From contig CAMGYJ010000006.1 in assembly GCA_946122785.1 (NCBI GenBank), positions 48,132,066-48,196,065 of the forward strand: DNA of 64,000 bases, given 5' to 3'. This document shows, one piece after another, positions 24,166-35,534 of this stretch. Position numbers and translations under genes: made by a program. Below the pieces are notes generated by a model. That model did no database searches. It worked only from the letters and a program-made list of their open reading frames with translations, and was not told the origin of the DNA. The DNA is from Linum tenue (Eukaryota > Streptophyta > Magnoliopsida > Malpighiales > Linaceae). How positions within the stretch are numbered: position 1 is the stretch's first letter; each line of letters starts with the position of its first letter.

Positions 24166-24925
24166 GAGTTCGGGTCATTCGGATTTCGGGTTATAAAAAT
24201 TTCTACTTTTCGGACGATTTTGGGTCGGGACAACGAGTCGGGTTGTAATTTGCCAGGTCTAGGTACAATTGCGCCTCACAATCCACCCACAAACTACTTC
24301 GGGTTGGGTTAGGTGGGTGATGGATGGGTACGGTTGGGTTGTGGGTTAACCCGCAAACGCAATTCTTTAATGTGTATTTAGGAAATTTGACTAAAACTTA
24401 TAATAAATTTCTCGCAAATTAGTAAGACTGCATCAATTTATACACCTCCAGCCAACTTGTCACATATGGAGATGTCTAGTACTTGTATAAATGTTTCATT
24501 ATTTCATCACTTAGAGAAAGTTCACATTTTTTCTCACTTAGATAAATTAATAATTTCTAGTTTGCATCTCAATATCTAATGGAAATCATATACACAACAT
24601 AGGGACCAATAGTAGTAGTCTAAAAATATTTTTTACTTTCCACCTTTAGAAGTCGATGGTCAGTGTGTAGTGAGGCTTAAAAAATATGATAACTATTAGT
24701 TAGCATAAGTAAGAAACAACTATTTTCCACTTTTCCATATGAAAATGGGGTACAGGTCATTAAGGTGACCCGCAACCCACCCATCACCCACCAAATAAAT
24801 GTAGGTTGAGATTTATTGATCCACAATTCACCCTCATCAATCACTCGTACACTACAGTTTGGGTTATTTACAGGTGGGTCGATGTCAAACTGCGAATTAC
24901 CCACCTGCATGCCCACCCTTACCTA
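24166..24925. mobile_element. Degraded hAT-like element
   Basis: The interior has inverted blocks: GGTGGGTGATGGATGGG (about 24320) faces CCCATCACCCACC (about 24778). The right end GCATGCCCACCCTTA (24909-24923) resembles a hAT terminus. No matching left end or duplication is visible, so the left border is uncertain. Confidence 0.5.
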
Positions 24926-25260
24926 GGGCCGTGTTGTACACCAAGGGATAGTTAGCCACATGGAAATCCATGAGATAAAACCTAGGTACACTCGCTTCTT
25001 CGATGGTTATGCTTATCATGAGCCCAAGACCCCTGATCTTTGTGCATGGGAAGCCTACCAACTTGGTCGTCGAGGGGCGCAAGTCTTTGATGCTTTTCTT
25101 CATGCCTTTAAGGATGGAGTAAAAAAGTTTGTCCGCTGAGATGGAATTATCCAAAATGACATGTGTCACTTTGAATTTGTCATTATGGAAGGATATCACC
25201 AAGGGATGTTCTCTCGAGTCTTTTTTGGCTAGCTCTAAGCGATTAAAGGTTACGTTTTCT
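24926..25260 (-). pseudogene. Ty3-type (Tat/Ogre-like) protease fragment
   Basis: The minus frame around 25202-24926 resembles the protease region of Tat-lineage polyproteins: an altered active-site segment (VILDNSISADKLFY, where DTGSS is usual), then LRPSTTKLVGF and a YPLVYNTALG segment. It is short, altered at the active site, and without neighbours from the same element. The upstream part to about 25500 shows nothing I recognise. Confidence 0.6.
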
Positions 25261-26588
25261 GCTCTTGACTTTGCACTATAAGAAAATAAGGAATTCTTAA
25301 GCCTTTTGTTCGAGATCCTTTTTGGTTTCCTACTGTAATGGTGATGATCTCCAGATCCTTTTATCTAACATGGGGATTCCAGTGATATAATGGGGTTGGT
25401 GGTGGTTATGTAAATCTTTCTTGACACAAAAATCTGGAGATTTTTTCGCACAATAGGCGTTCTTTTTCCGTTCTGCCTTCGCATGATGGTCACCACACTC
25501 CTAACTCTGGCCAAGTGTAACTAGTGGAAGGGACTGTTGTAGAGTGGCTCAAGATATAAATTATCGAATCCTTGGGTCCTAGATGCATTACTAATCCAAA
25601 TAAATATGTTATCCAATAGTTAAGGTTCATATTGAATTCATAAAATTGCCAAAAACAAAGTAAATTGGTCTAAGTTCAATTAGGAAAAGCTCACTAAGGT
25701 GGTGAATCTCCCCAACCTCTATTATGATCAATGATCGTTAACTTTCTAGTTCATTTCACTCATAGTTCATATTGTAGGGAATCTTTAATAAGTCGTGCAT
25801 CTCAATTATATCAATCATGGCCCTCTTGAATGGACTGATTAGAGAAAATTTATCCTCGTTTAAGAGAGAACATAAATGGACACAACGGTCGTTTGGATGA
25901 TGGAATGTGTTATAGATGAATTTGAGCCCAAACCCCTCATTTAAAAACTCATACAATTGGGATATGGAATTGGAAACATTATTTGTTTGTTTAAGAATTT
26001 AGTTTTTAATATAAGAAATCCAAACCCAAAGAGAGTACAACTTTTCCCTCGTGTTTTCCTCTCCGCCTCCATTCTTTTTTCCACCGCCGGAAAAATCCTA
26101 ACTTAGACAGATCCCTAACCCCGAACAATCCCTCAATCAAGGTTGAGGAAGAGAACAATAGCTCCATGTTTGCTATTCTGGTGGTACGAGGTCTCGAAGA
26201 CGGAGGATCGAATGAAGGAGAAGAAGAAGACTTTGGCCGCGATGGAGACTTTCTTGGCAAGACTACTGATGGAGGAAGTAGAGACCGAACCAACAAATGC
26301 ACCTCCACAGCAGCGAGGAATCTTATCTTCGTTTTTGAAAAAAATTATATAACCCAAACCTGAGTTTTTATATCTAGCGGGTAAGTTACATGAAATCCAA
26401 CCATTGAAGACTTTCAAAATCCAGCACCGTCAAAATTTCTTATTTTGCAAGCCTATATTAATGAGTAATTTGAGCGAACTCTAGGAAAAAGATAGACGTA
26501 AGCAAAATCTTGTGTCCAAATATGTTATCCACACAACCCCTAATTTTATGCGGTAGACCCCTTGCATTTGGTTGATGAGAAATATTTT
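25261..26588. other. Intergenic sequence, no gene recognised
   Basis: AT-rich, with only short frames. A purine-rich stretch at 26140-26340 gives open frames on both strands, but none has a recognisable domain. Confidence 0.5.
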
Positions 26589-27861
26589 GGGTAGTTATCA
26601 TAAAAGGTCACACAACTTGTCAATTAGTACAAAACGGTCACAAAACTTCAATTTTGCACGCTTCAGTAAAACACATTTGAACGAATACCAAAAGTCTGTC
26701 TATTAAGCCTAGTCAGTACACCACGTCACTCAAAGAAATAATAAAAAATGGACAATTCAAACCACCTTAACCAACCGATCAGTTTAATGTAATATATGAA
26801 ACCAAACTAGACTCAAACTGATCAAAAATCGATCAAGCTAAATCTCCTAGTCACCACTACAGTCGTACTTCTTTCACCCTCCCGCCGCTCGTTTCACTCT
26901 GCTCCTATCCTCCGTCGCCACCCCATCTTCTTCCAACCAGGTCTCCATCCACCCGGCTCCATCTTAGCCTCGGGAGTGAGAGTACGCCGATCCCGCACCA
27001 GACCTCAATCCCATTCCATTTCTTCGACAACAACAACACAAATATACGAAGAGGACAAGGTGAAGGTGGCGACAAAGATTGTGACTCGATGGCAGAGGCG
27101 GAGATGGCGATGCGCGACAGGGAGGGTGATGACGATGGCAAAGCATATGTACCTTTCCTTCTCTCGGCGTTGGCTGCTCTAGATTGCAAATTGACGAGTT
27201 CTGCTAGACCTTCTCGATGATATCTCCATCGCTGAATGAAGGAGTCACTGCTTTTGCTGTTATTGGCCATCTGGGATTTGCCATCGAATCTTATTTTGGC
27301 GGTGGTGTTCGAATGGCGGGATCTCGACGGTGGTGAACCGGTGAGGAGATCAATAGAAGATGGTGGAAAATCAGGAGCAGATTGTCGGCCGATGCATTGA
27401 ACCGTCGATACATGGTGTCGCCCCCACAACCTTTCTCTCATGTCTCCCCAACGATGTTTCCCTTTCTTGACTCTCCTTTTCCGGCCCTCTCTTCCACCAT
27501 CATCGTTGCCTCGCCAGAATTCATCTCCTGCTTCGATGGAGATGCGGGGCAGAGAGAAGAAGGGCGGGGATGTGCATATGGTGGCGGAGAGGGAGGGAGA
27601 GAGGAGAGAGAGGAAATGGTTGGGTTGGATTGGGGTGTTGGGTTGTTAGGGATTTAATTAGTTTTGGTTTAGTTTATTTTTTATTAATTTTTTTGCTGAT
27701 TGGACGACTGACTGGACCAAATTAACAAATTTTTGGATGGAGGATGTCAGAATTATACATTTGATATTCACCCAAAAATTTGTGATCGTTTTGTTGCAAA
27801 TGAAAGGTTTGGACCGTTTTGTACAAAGTGACAAGTTCTGTGACCGTTATACTAATTACCC
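26589..27861. mobile_element. Candidate Mutator-like non-autonomous element with GC-richer core
   Basis: Imperfect terminal inverted repeats of about 55 bases. The left reads GGGTAGTTATCATAAAAGG; the right, in complement, reads GGGTAATTAGTATAACGG, and both continue into ACTTGTCA and TACAAAACGGTC. The flanks GAAATATTT and GAAATCTTA could be a worn 9-bp duplication. The core (about 26880-27650) is richer in G+C than its surroundings and open over 178 codons on the minus strand (27441-26905), without a domain I recognise. It may be captured gene sequence. Confidence 0.6.
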
Positions 27862-27893
27862 GAAATCTTATTGGTTACCAATACCAACCTAAC

Positions 27894-28172
27894 TAGGGGT
27901 GCTAATCGGTTCGGTTTTAGGTTAACTACTAACCGAGAAGGTAGTTAGAGGTTAACCAATTAGCAAAAAACTCATACCGATAACCGAACCGAGAAGCCTT
28001 ATCGATTGACCACCTTTTATCAGTTCGGTTAGCGATTATTTTGGCGGTTAACCAATAACTACTAAAATGCATTCTAACAAGTACGATTATACATAATCAA
28101 ACCAATAGCTTCAATTTTCTTTCACAAAATATAATAAACCAAAACAAGAACAACTTATAATACACAAATCAT
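27894..28172. mobile_element. Left end of a hAT-like element
   Basis: Begins TAGGGGTGCTAATCGGTTCG and has dense GGTTAAC/CGGTTCGG subterminal words, as in the other hAT elements of this window. I could not find the matching right end before 29254. The MITE at 28173-28581 may sit inside it. Confidence 0.5.
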
Positions 28173-28581
28173 TAGAGGTGGCAATTCTCAATCCAATCCA
28201 CCAATCCAATACACTAATCCATTTCAAATATCCAACTAATTCAATCTATTTAAATCTAATCCCTTTGACCATATCCAATTGGAATGGTGGATTCATGGAT
28301 TGTTGGCAAATTATAGTTTAGCACCCACAAATTTTATTTGTTATATTTTGGTATGCAAATTTTATTTTTATGCAAAAATATAATTAGAAAATTACGTTTT
28401 GATACCTAAAATTTTCATAATGACATTTTAGTACCTAAACTTTTCATGTTCTACATATTTTCCAAGGTTGAGGATGCCATTTGGATTCATGGATAATCCA
28501 CCAATCCATTTTATCTAATTCATGAATCCATTTGATTCATTGACCCTCCAATCTATGGATTCAATACATTTGCCACCTCTA
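28173..28581. mobile_element. hAT-type MITE
   Basis: 409 bp. Ends are TAGAGGTGGCAA at left and TTGCCACCTCTA at right, with a perfect 8-bp duplication CAAATCAT (28165-28172, 28582-28589). Subterminal AATCCA/TGGATT words are repeated. No coding capacity. Confidence 0.93.
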
Positions 28582-28589
28582 CAAATCAT

Positions 28590-29254
28590 CAATCCATTTA
28601 AGTTTAACAAGTGTGATTTAACATCAATTTACGTCCACAAACATAATAATGACCAAGAGTGTTGAGTATTAAATATTAAAGACGAATAATCATAAAAATA
28701 ATTCAAAATAATTTATCTACCTTTCTATTAACATAAAATAATAATTATAAGAAATAATATAATATAATACAACATTCATCGCGCTTCCGTAATGTTAATC
28801 AAAATTTCAATGTATAAAATAAAAAATAATGAAATGTATTCATCTAATTAGCAAATACCAACTAGCAAGTTATCAAACACAAGCACCACAAGATCATCAT
28901 CATTCACAAACATCAAAGAAACAATGATTACTAGAGTGTGGGGTTCGCTCTAACGACTACAAGGGTAATCAGAGAAGGACGACTTTCGGGTTCTAACCCC
29001 TTCGTCATATCCCATCCTTCTCATAATATCCACGAGTCAAAGTACTAAGTCTTTTCCACATTAGAAAGAGGTGGGGCAAAAATCTAATTGGCAGTTTGAC
29101 GAAAGACGAAGAAGATAGAAAAGAGAAGGGGAGGAGGTGCACTTTCTCGAGAATAGAGCGAACGAGTTGGAAAGGTGCCAATAGAGCTATCATCTGGGCC
29201 TATATCTCTTTTTTTTTTTTTTGCCATTAGATCACTATTGAGAAGAGGAAATCG
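28590..29254. other. AT-rich intergenic sequence
   Basis: No gene, RNA or repeat border recognised. A minus frame at 29193-29005 (62 codons) has no domain and no coding support. A T-run is at 29209-29221. Confidence 0.5.
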
Positions 29255-29814
29255 GGGATTTTTTCAATAATAGCACCTATTAAAAAAAATACAAAAATAG
29301 CATCCAACCCACAAAATTTACAAAACTAGCACCATTTTTATCAAATCGCACCTCCAATGTGCGTTTTATAGTTAAACCGCACCCTCGAGGTGCGGCTTTC
29401 ATCTCCCATGCAGCCCCACGTCTGCCAATCTGCATGGCTATATGTTTGGTGTCGGAAAATAATTGACACACAAACCGCATTGGGGGGGGGGGTGCGGTTT
29501 GTGTTGCCAAAACTGCACTTTGAGGGTGCGGTTTGTTTTGGAGAAGCAAAACCGCATTCCCAAAGTGCGGTTTTGCTAGGTCAGCCCAAAATCGCACCTA
29601 AGCCATGCGGTTTGGTTAGGTCAGAAACTCAAACCGCATGGCCAATGTGCGGTTTTGGCCAATATGGCTAAACCGCACCTTGGGTGAGCGGTTTATATTC
29701 GAACCGCACCAGAGGGGTGCGGTTTTTCAAAAAGGGTGCTATTTTTATAATTTCTATGGATTGGGTGCTATTTTTGTAATTTTTTTTAAAAGGTGCTATT
29801 TCTGGAAAAATCTC
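29255..29814. mobile_element. Mutator-like element packed with hairpin modules
   Basis: 560 bp with a perfect 9-bp duplication AGGAAATCG (29246-29254, 29815-29823). Long imperfect terminal inverted repeats start GGGATTTTTTC at left and GAGATTTTTCC (complement) at right, and share AATAGCACC and ACAAAAATAGCA. The interior, about 29345-29730, is a series of about nine palindromes of roughly 24 bases, each of the form AACCGCA...TGCGGTTT with a different loop. No protein frame. Confidence 0.88.
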
Positions 29815-29929
29815 AGGAAATCGTTCAGATACAAGAGGAGCAATAGAGTTAAACAAATCTAGAACTAAACCAACAACAGAAGTCAAACCTCTGTAACATG
29901 GGAGGCGGCAAATTCAGAGCATGACGGGT
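29815..29929. other. Host spacer between two DNA transposons
   Basis: About 115 bases of unique sequence. It starts with the right copy of the AGGAAATCG duplication and ends just before the CACACAAT duplication. Confidence 0.6.
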
Positions 29930-29937
29930 CACACAAT

Positions 29938-30645
29938 TAGGGCTGGAGATCGGTTCGGGTCCTAGTACCCGGACCCAAATATGCGGGTACCCGGACCCAA
30001 AAAATGTCAGTTTGAGGAACCAGACCCGACTCAGACTCGGTTCTTGGGTACCCGAGACCCAAAGTCACGGTTCTCGGGTATGGTTCGGTCACCCGAATAC
30101 CCATAAGCCACCGAAGACAACCTGTTACAGCAGCTCTCTTCCTCCCACCTGCTCGTTCCATGCTTGCTGAAGGATGACAGAAGGTTGGTCGGCGATTTGT
30201 TGATTGTTGATGGATGATAGTCGCCGATTTGGTGAAGGATGATTGTAGGAAGGTTTTTGTCTGCGTCTCTGCGAGAGGGAAGTGGGGAGTGGCCGCTGGG
30301 AATGGGAAGGTCGAAGGGGAAGATGAAGCTTAGGGTTAGGGCGTTAGGCTGATGAAGGTTGGGCTGTCGGGGTCGGGCTGAGGAGTGAGGGGGGGCCGAG
30401 GGCCTTAAGGGTGGGCTGGGCCGCTCGGCCATATAATATTTGGCCTGTGGGCTGGGGTTCGGTTCCACTTCGGGTCCTTCTATTTTCGGGTCCGGGTTCG
30501 GTTTACCCAAAACCCGAAAAATAGTCAGATGCGATACCGAGACCCATTTTTCACAATGATATTTCGGTTCTCGGGTACCCAAAACCCGGAATTTTTGGTC
30601 CGATTCCGGGTTACCCATAAACCCGAACCCGAACATCCAGCCCTA
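29938..30645. mobile_element. Non-autonomous hAT element
   Basis: 708 bp. Left end TAGGGCTGGAGATCGG; right end in complement TAGGGCTGGATGTTCGG. Perfect 8-bp duplication CACACAAT at 29930-29937 and 30646-30653. Subterminal blocks of GGTTCGGGT and GGGTACCC words flank a GC-rich core. No transposase. Confidence 0.94.
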
Positions 30646-30654
30646 CACACAATG

Positions 30655-32005
30655 AGCCGCTCTGTTTCTAATTCAACCTATGAATTGAACCCGATAAGTA
30701 CCCATGTCATCCACTATAGAGATAATTTCCTGCATAATCGAACCGACATCCCTAGTCAAACATTTTTCAATGATCAATTTTGCATCACCACATATTGTGA
30801 GATCATATAGCCCACGTCGACGACAATCAGCAATGCAGTCACGCATCGTCAATGCTTCCAAAACATATGGATCAACAATGGCTTCATAGTGTCTGGCAGA
30901 AGCCACAACAATCCCACCTGAAAAATCAAACAAGACAAAGCTTGTCGAACCAAAGCCATTTGCGGAAGTAGCAGAATCAAAAGTAGCAAATAATCCTTCA
31001 ATCCCATCAACAACCTGTTGAGCTGTTGCGGATCCCGATCGCGACTCTGAAGTTGAGATTAGTAACACTTGGTCCACGTCCTTCACTTGATGTAACCATT
31101 GGTTTGCCAAATCATCCAAGCGAATTTGCTTGAATTGAAAAACCATTGTAAAACGATTCTTCCACAACCTCCAAAGCAAGCAAACCACCTGCAAAATTAT
31201 GTAATCCGCCTCTTCACCAGTTATCTTCATGAGGGTATGACGAATGAACCCTATGAAAGTTCTCCGAAGATCCCCAAAGCCCCTGCGAACCAATAAGCCT
31301 CCAAAACTTCCTAGAAATTAAACAATTAAAGAATAGATGTTCAATTGTTTCCTCTTTGTGGCCACAAACTGACAAATTAGTAATGAATCCATACCCCTCA
31401 AGGCTAAAGCCTCTCGAGTAGGTAGAATACGATGCAAACATTGCCATAAGAAGAAATGAAATTTCGAAGGGACCTTCCGGTTCCACACCCATTGCCACAA
31501 GAGACGATCAGTGAAAGGCGCCAGTTGCTTTGGGGAAGAAGAAGGTTGCATTTGACTCACCAAAAGATAGGCTGATTTAACTTAAAAAAGACATGTAGCT
31601 TCAAAATGCCAAATAAATTTATCAGCAAAACCTTTGACGGGATAGAGGAATTCCACAAATCAATTGAACCTTGCTGTCATCGAAGTACAGGCGAAGCATA
31701 TGAATGTTCCAGGATCTGGACCTCGGATCAATGAAAGCTGCCACGTACGGAGAGGCGGAAGGTGCACCAATTCTAGTTTTTGGGATGGTAGGTGGAGATA
31801 TTGGCAGCCATGGATCTAAAAAAGCTCTAATCGAAAAACCATCTCCCACCTGACAACGAAGACCCTGAGCTAACAAGTCACGCCCAAACAGAACACTACG
31901 CCATCTCCAAGAAGAATTGGAGCCCAAGCCGGCTTCCATAATTGATGATGAAAAACCGAAGTAGCGGCCTCGATAGATACGAGCTAACAGCGAAGTGGGA
32001 TCAAC
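30655..32005 (-). pseudogene. L1-type LINE, inverted 5' segment
   Basis: Minus-strand frames, with shifts, give the end of an L1-type ORF2. A post-RT region has RIYRGRYFG (about 31985) and SWRWRSVLFGRDLL (about 31900); a zinc-binding zf-RVT region has FLWQCLHRILPTREA (about 31440) and CGHKEETIEHLFFNC (about 31360); an RNase H domain (about 31020-30673) is cut after VQFIG. The remaining C-terminus lies on the opposite strand at 32008-32172. The catalytic RT core is not present, so the copy is 5' truncated as well as inverted. Confidence 0.87.
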
Positions 32006-32007
32006 TC

Positions 32008-32205
32008 AAACCATCTCCCATCTGGGCATATATCTCTAAATCTGCTAATTCTGTTGCTTACAATCACAAATTGGCCCATTTCTCTAGTCCATGGGACCAA
32101 GACCTCATTTGGTTTGGCAGGCCGCCTGTGACGTTGGGAAATGACTTGTACTTTGACTCTTTGGGCTACTAGCCCTTTCATCCAATGAGAATCAGGCGGT
32201 TCATA
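32008..32205 (+). pseudogene. LINE, 3' terminal segment in sense orientation
   Basis: The plus frame AYISKSANSVAYNHKLAHFS...IWFGRPP ends at the stop 32170-32172. It is the C-terminus of the same RNase H domain and picks up where the inverted segment stops. A short 3' tail follows; a poly(T) run at 32206-32219 marks the vicinity of the right border, but I could not identify a poly(A) tail or target duplication. Confidence 0.8.
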
Positions 32206-32229
32206 ATTTTTTTTTTTTTGTAAGCGGCC

Positions 32230-32932
32230 CGCCCAATAGCCCAAATCATAGAAGACGGGAAAATATCACGCACGCATCCGTGGAAAACCCGAAAGCACCC
32301 CCCATTCAACCGGCACCAACCGGTAACCCCTCCTCTCACAACCTGTCTGACCCAGCAGTAGAATAAATACGAGATGCCCAGGGTACAAAAGGGCAAAAAC
32401 CGCTTCAACCTTTTCCCCAGCCCCTTCTCTCTCCTCATCGCCCTCAAGGCTTCCTCTCTCTCTCACTTTTCTCAGATCTCTCAAACGCCCAACCCTCAAA
32501 ATCCCAAATCCTCTCGCCAATCCTCTCCAAGCAGACAGACTTCCTTCTTATAAATCCTTCAAGAACCTATAAAACTACCGTCTTTTCGAAATCTCCTTCC
32601 CTCTCTCCCCCCTTTCCTTTTTCCCTCCTTAATTCGGATCTATTATCCTCATCACTATACTCTCGACATTCGATTTCAAGATTTCTCCCGATCGCTCGTA
32701 ACCTGGAACCCTAACTTGTTCTCACTTTCACGATTTTGATCTTCTGATCTGTGTGCGGATTGGGTTTGTGTGGGCAGAGTCTGTTTCTTCGATTTGTGGG
32801 TGGAAAAAGGGGGCACAAAGAGAAACGAGAAAAAACCATAATTTTCAAAAGGAAAAAGAAATAAGATTTGATTTTTGGGTTCTGTGTATTCTTTTTGAGT
32901 TAAACCAATTCAGGGAAGAAAAAAACCTATAT
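32230..32932 (+). promoter_or_regulatory. TBP upstream region and 5' UTR
   Basis: Free of recognised repeats. Candidate TATA boxes are TATAAAT (32549-32555) and TATAAAA (32568-32574), followed by a pyrimidine-rich stretch (32580-32640) typical of plant leaders. That would give a leader of roughly 330-350 bases. The start site is not defined by the sequence alone. Confidence 0.45.
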
Positions 32933-35534
32933 ATGGCGGAACAAGGAGGCTTGGAAGGGAGCCAACCGGTGGATCTTTCCAAGCACCCTTCTGGCATTGT
33001 ACCCACCCTACAGTAAGTTTCTTCTTTTCCCTCACCTCGTTCCATAGATCCCAACCTGGGTTTGTTCGTCATTCTCCTTGAGAGATCGCTGTTGTTATGG
33101 GTAGGACTGATATGGGTTGTTTTCTCCTCACCTTCAGGAACATTGTGTCCACAGTGAACTTGGATTGCAAATTGGATCTTAAGCAAATCGCTCTGCAAGC
33201 CCGTAATGCAGAATATAACCCTAAAGTATGTTCCAAAGGGTTTTTGATTAATGCTTGTGGAATTTGAGGTCTCTGTGTATGTCTTGTGGTTGACCCTTTT
33301 GGCAACTTTATTTACTAAGCAGTGTTTCTCTGCAGCGTTTTGCTGCTGTTATCATGAGGATCAGGGAACCTAAAACCACGGCGCTTATCTTTGCCTCGGG
33401 GAAAATGGTAAGCTTCCCCACCCAAGATCTCTCAAGCTTGCTGGTTTTAGTCATTAGTCATGGCCATTCCTTGCTGCTCTCCCCCATTAGTAGCGTTCTT
33501 TCAATAATTGTGAAGTCGGCTCACTTTGATTAATCTAGTTTTCCACTCTCTTATCTAATAGACTATGACAAGCATGAAATCAGTGTTTTGGGAGGATGTT
33601 TAATGTAGCAGTATGTTTGTTCTCATAATCACTATCTGTTTCATTTCTGAAAGTGGGAAAACATTTGCAATTGTGTGCTTTTTACTCTCTATCTATTGGT
33701 TGCTATTTATATACTCCTTTTGTTTCTAATGAGTGTCTGTTTCTACAAACTACCAGGTATGCACGGGTGCTAAAAGTGAACAGCAGTCGAAATTGGCAGC
33801 CAGAAAGGTGTTTATCATATCTAACATGCCTTTAAGTTATGTTTGATTAGCAGTCTTGTTAAACTGATTTGCAAGTGTTGTTTCCCCAGTATGCTCGAAT
33901 TATCCAGAAGCTTGGTTTTCCAGCGAAATTCAAGGTTTGCTTTCCGTTCCCTTTTGAACAATCTTGTTCCTTTTGGTATGTGGGTCTGGAATCATTTTCC
34001 TTCCTTGCTGCTTACCCTTTTTCCCCAAATGTTTTGATAGGACTTCAAGATCCAGAACATAGTTGGCTCATGTGATGTGAAGTTCCCAATTAGGCTCGAG
34101 GGTCTGGCGTACTCTCATGGTGCTTTCTCAAGTGTATGTTCCAATCTGATGCATGGGACTTAAATTCCTGTCATATATGGAGTTTATTTACGATTCCATT
34201 GTTCTTAATGACTCAAATGAATTACCAAATTGCACTTAAATGCAGTACGAGCCTGAGCTGTTTCCTGGACTGATCTATAGAATGAAACAGCCAAAGATTG
34301 TACTCCTCATTTTTGTCTCGGGGAAAATCGTGATTACAGGAGCTAAGGTGAGCTTCTGGGTGTCTGTATGTGTACCTATATCTTGTTCTTCAACTGTTTG
34401 CGCATGGGGATTGTGAAATGGTAGTTTATGCATCATTCTCTTTTGTCACTGCAGGTGAGAGATGAGACATACACAGCTTTTGAGAATATATACCCTGTGC
34501 TTACCGAGTTTAGGAAAATCCAGCAATGGTATATTCTCTACCTCCTCCCCCTTCCCCTATACAACCACAAATCACTAAGGGGTCGTTTGGATGTGGAAAT
34601 TTAATGCAGTAATTGGACCCAATTACCACATAATGCAGTAATTGGGTTAAAAACCCACGTTTGGCAGCGCAAAAAGAGTATGGAAATTGGACCATGGAAA
34701 TTGACTTCAATTACCACATTCATTGTAATTGAGAATACTACATCTCCCCCTAGTAATTTGACATTACCACGTTTTCTTCCTTCTATTTCCAAATGTGTCC
34801 CTATGTCCTTCCTCTCCTTTCTTTCTTACTCCTTTTCCGTTTTCGCCTAACTATTTCTTACAAGAGTAGCCCCTTCTTTTTCATTCATCAATGGTACCTC
34901 TTCTTCTTTATCTCCCCTCACCTTCGTATATCTCCTCTAATCCGTCGTCAATTTCTTAATTTTGGATTCGCTTAATTATCTCATTCACCGTCTATTTTCC
35001 TACTTCTCCTCATCGAATTCGCCTAAACACTTTTAATATCCGTATTTAATGAATTAAATTGTTAACTTTATTGTAATTTATATATGTACTTATTATTAAA
35101 ATAATTATTAAGTTTATATATTTATGGCTTTTAATGTACTATTAAATGTAATATTAGCTTAGAGATAAAGTAAAATAATTGTACGTATTTTATACGTAAC
35201 TTTTCCATATCATATTTTTCTAACTATGCTTAACTTAGCAACAATTAGTAGTTAGTATAATACAACAACAACCTTGAGGAGGGGTATATGTATATAAACA
35301 AAGGAGGCCATTTTTGTATTTTTATCAAATTCCACACCATCAATTTTCACAAAACTAAACCCTATCCAAACGTGGAATTTTGTTCAATTTCCACAAGTCA
35401 ATTCCTTGGTTTTGTAAAACATGAAAATTTAGACAAATTCCCACGTTTTCAAATTTTCACATCCAAACGATCCCTAACTCTTACGCTAGTGCTTCAATTT
35501 TGATCTTAATGGTGTTCTTTGTATTCAATGCAGA
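32933..35534 (+). CDS. TBP: TATA-box-binding protein (TBP), nine exons
   Basis: TBP binds the TATA element as the core of TFIID (and of the Pol I and Pol III initiation factors) in the nucleus and bends promoter DNA. Coding exons: 32933-33012, 33138-33225, 33336-33407, 33757-33807, 33890-33934, 34041-34133, 34246-34347, 34455-34528 and 35534. Every junction has GT-AG. The product is 201 residues, the usual length of plant TBP (about 200). A short plant N-terminus, [20 protein letters not shown], precedes the two saddle repeats: repeat 1 from about residue 28 ([14 protein letters not shown]), repeat 2 from about 113 ([20 protein letters not shown]). The protein ends EFRKIQQ. The stop TGA is split: TG ends exon 8 and A is the first base of exon 9. 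The last intron (34529-35533) contains a Harbinger-type insertion. All frames are intact, so the gene is probably functional. Confidence 0.95.
34579..35474. mobile_element. PIF/Harbinger-type MITE-like element in the last TBP intron
   Basis: 896 bp. Left end GGGGTCGTTTGGATGTGGAA; right end in complement GGGATCGTTTGGATGTGAAA. The 3-bp duplication TAA is at 34576-34578 and 35475-35477, as expected of this superfamily. No transposase is encoded. The intron's donor (GTATAT, 34529) and acceptor (GCAG, 35530-35533) lie outside it. Confidence 0.92.

Noticed and set aside
26905..27441. 178-codon minus frame as a host gene
   Set aside because: It lies inside a candidate Mutator-like element, has no recognisable domain, and other frames over the same stretch are also open, as expected of GC-richer DNA.
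29005..29193. 62-codon minus frame as a small gene
   Set aside because: No domain or conserved neighbour; a chance frame in low-complexity sequence.
31942..32172. Plus-strand frame as an independent gene at the TBP promoter
   Set aside because: Its second half is the end of a LINE RNase H domain that completes the inverted segment next to it.
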